DNA of 64,000 nucleotides from Odontesthes bonariensis (Eukaryota; Chordata; Actinopteri; Atheriniformes; Atherinopsidae): NCBI RefSeq assembly GCF_027942865.1, contig NC_134516.1, positions 23,649,822 to 23,713,821 of the forward strand, read 5' to 3'. Shown piece by piece: positions 62,110 to 64,000 of this stretch (position 1 is its first letter; each line of letters starts with the position of its first letter). The notes under the pieces were generated by a model. It saw only the letters and a program-made list of their open reading frames with translations, ran no database searches and was not told where the DNA came from. The position numbers and the translations under genes were made by a program.

Positions 62110-62820
62110 TCCAGACGCTTGCCCAGGTGGTCATCGTGTTTTTTTGTGGACTTGGAGAAGTCTTATGACCATGTTCCTCGCAGTGTCCTGTGGGAGGTGC
62201 TGTATGACTAGAGTGAGAGATTGGTTCGCGTTGCCGACAGTATGTCAGGTTTGTTCTCGGTCCGTCTTGTACTCTGCCAGGGCTGCACTTTATAACTCTC
62301 TCTGTCGATAATCTTTAAACAAAATTTGCAGCCAATAGCCGGAGGGTTTCCAGCTCTGTCAGCTTTGCGTAGCATCTTTGCTTTTTGCACTTGATGTGAT
62401 CCTGTGTCATCTTGCAGAGATCACCGGCCGGCTCTGGGGCGATTTATCAAGTGTGAACCAGCCAGGATGCAAATTAGCAGCTCCGAGTTTGAGGTAATGG
62501 TTCTTTGTAGGAAAAGGGCCGGTTACCCACTCCAGGTTTGGAGTCAGTCATTGCCACAAGTGGAGGAGTGTAAGAATCCTGCGAAAGATGTCTGGGCTCA
62601 CCTTTTAGGAGAGGGTGAGCCAGTTGTGGTGGTGCAGGCATCTGGTCAGAAGGTCGTCTGGACACTTCCCAGTAGAGGTGTTTTGGTCCTACCTTAGAGG
62701 AGACATTGGGGCAGACCCAGGACTTGCCTGAGAGATGATCTGTCTCAGGTGGCTTGGAATAACTTGGTGTCTCCCCGGAAGATGAAGCCATTTCTCTTTA
62801 CATCCCATCTCAGGCCTAAA
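62110..62820 (+). pseudogene. Decayed LINE ORF2 (Rex1-like)
   Basis: Plus-strand pieces in changing frames read VDLEKSYDHVPRSVLWEVL, then MQISSSEFEVMVLCRKRAG and SLPQVEECKN, in the order of an RT of the Rex1 type. Stops and frameshifts are numerous. Confidence 0.65.
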
Positions 62821-63061
62821 AGCCATCTGGGAGCAAATCAGACAATTGCCAGTTGTAGGTGCACTTATTTACTAGTTTCTGCTCCATGTGACATTTTAAA
62901 TAAAACATCATTCATGGGGGAGAGTGACAAAGACAGAGGGGACGACAAGTTGAGGCATTCTGCGATCATTTCGGATGCAGGATCATGAATTATTTGGCAG
63001 GAAGATAACACTAATTTTGCATTAGATTCACGGCCCAGTGCACCTGCAGATTTTCAACCCC

Positions 63062-63136
<75 letters not shown>

Positions 63137-64000
63137 GCCAGCCTCTCCTGACACCCTGTTGTTTGTGTATATTGAATGTAGGTCAGGAATTTGTGCCTGT
63201 GTGTGTTTGTGCATGTTTACTGAATGTGGTTGCAATGGACACACAGTGTTCCACGTATGTCTCTTGATGCATCTACAAATATAAATCACACACACACACA
63301 CACGCACACAATCCAGCGGTAGGTCAGTTTAATATTTCATTTGGCTGATGGACGGCGTCTGCTGCTCCGTGAGCCAAACATCATTACAACACACTAAGTG
63401 ACTTAACTCTAATTAGAGCTGAAAATCACATTAAAGCTGCTCTGTGATACAGGAAGTAGCTCACCTTTTCCCACAAACGTATGGAGCCCTTATATCTACT
63501 TCAGCAGGGTAAAAATAATTACAGTCCCAATTAAATGCCGAACTCACAGGAAGTGTAAATACTCCGATATTGACTTGAATTTTCTGAACTTTGATGTATT
63601 TTGTTTTTCAGATGTTATTTTTTTTCCTGAACATTGCACATATTACACGTTTTTGTACTCCATTTATAACATTTATTCTCAGAGACAACAACATAGGTGA
63701 ATTTTTTTTTCTTTACATCTGACACTGACGCAAGTTCCAAATAAAATCGCAGCACTTTTGTTGTTGATTCTGTCCATGCGTGTGTTTTTATGTGTATAAT
63801 TTATGAATGCCGAGGGAGTAAATAGCTTAAACTTTGGCGACATGATTTTGCACTTTGAATGCACACGTGCAGCTCTGGTGTGAATCAGTTAACAGCCAGT
63901 TTATAGGCTTTGTTTTCGTTTCCTCCAACCTTTGTCTCTTTTTTTTTGGTTGCTCAGTTTGTTGATTAAAAATCGAACAGTTGAATTTGAATATAATATG
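62821..64000. other. Intergenic to the window edge
   Basis: Apart from the CA repeat no feature was recognised; no exon of a further gene could be supported. Confidence 0.5.
63062..63136. repeat. (CA)n microsatellite
   Basis: An uninterrupted CA dinucleotide run; a shorter (CA)n follows at 63289-63310. Confidence 0.95.

Overview
The window is teleost fish genomic DNA. Vertebrate gamma-crystallin and boule genes, GT-AG introns, Rex1-type LINE pieces and many hAT, Harbinger and TTAA-type DNA transposons support this. No tRNA or rRNA gene was seen.

Layout. 1-5.5 kb: no gene, one non-autonomous Harbinger element. 5.6-29 kb: a gamma-crystallin cluster of seven apparently intact three-exon genes (A-D on the minus strand, E and F on plus, G on minus) plus one broken crystallin exon. 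All share one architecture: a tiny first exon (3-6 codons), then one exon per two-Greek-key domain. A-C and F keep the core tryptophans. D, E and partly G have lost them and are methionine-rich, as in fish gamma-M crystallins. D and E are divergent, and each has a TATA box with a Maf-type TGAGTCA site about 40-50 bp upstream.

30.0-48.5 kb: nested mobile DNA. A Harbinger-like element (ends 30019 and 48486, CAG on both sides) has its Myb/SANT-like gene split by a 12.4-kb hAT-like element (30389-42822, perfect 8-bp duplication AGTGCCAC). Inside the hAT lie an 8-bp satellite array of several kb (itself split by a solo LTR), a transposase N-terminus and, most interesting, an intact 2.3-kb reading frame. 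That frame has a GHG...C motif region resembling the C80 (clostridial-toxin/MARTX-type) cysteine protease domain, an Ala-Gly/RPP linker and an unrecognised C-terminal domain. A second hAT with a BED finger follows; it carries nested Rex1 and MITE insertions. A TTAA-type element with a tandem internal duplication comes next.

48.5-57.4 kb: a 920-bp foldback palindrome, then the germ-cell RNA-binding gene boule (boll) on the minus strand, resolved into 11 coding exons (332 codons). Its linkage to gamma-crystallins matches the human 2q33 neighbourhood. 57.4-64 kb: no gene recognised; a decayed LINE and a CA microsatellite.

Exon joins were made by eye from splice sites, reading frame and family length. 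No database search was run.
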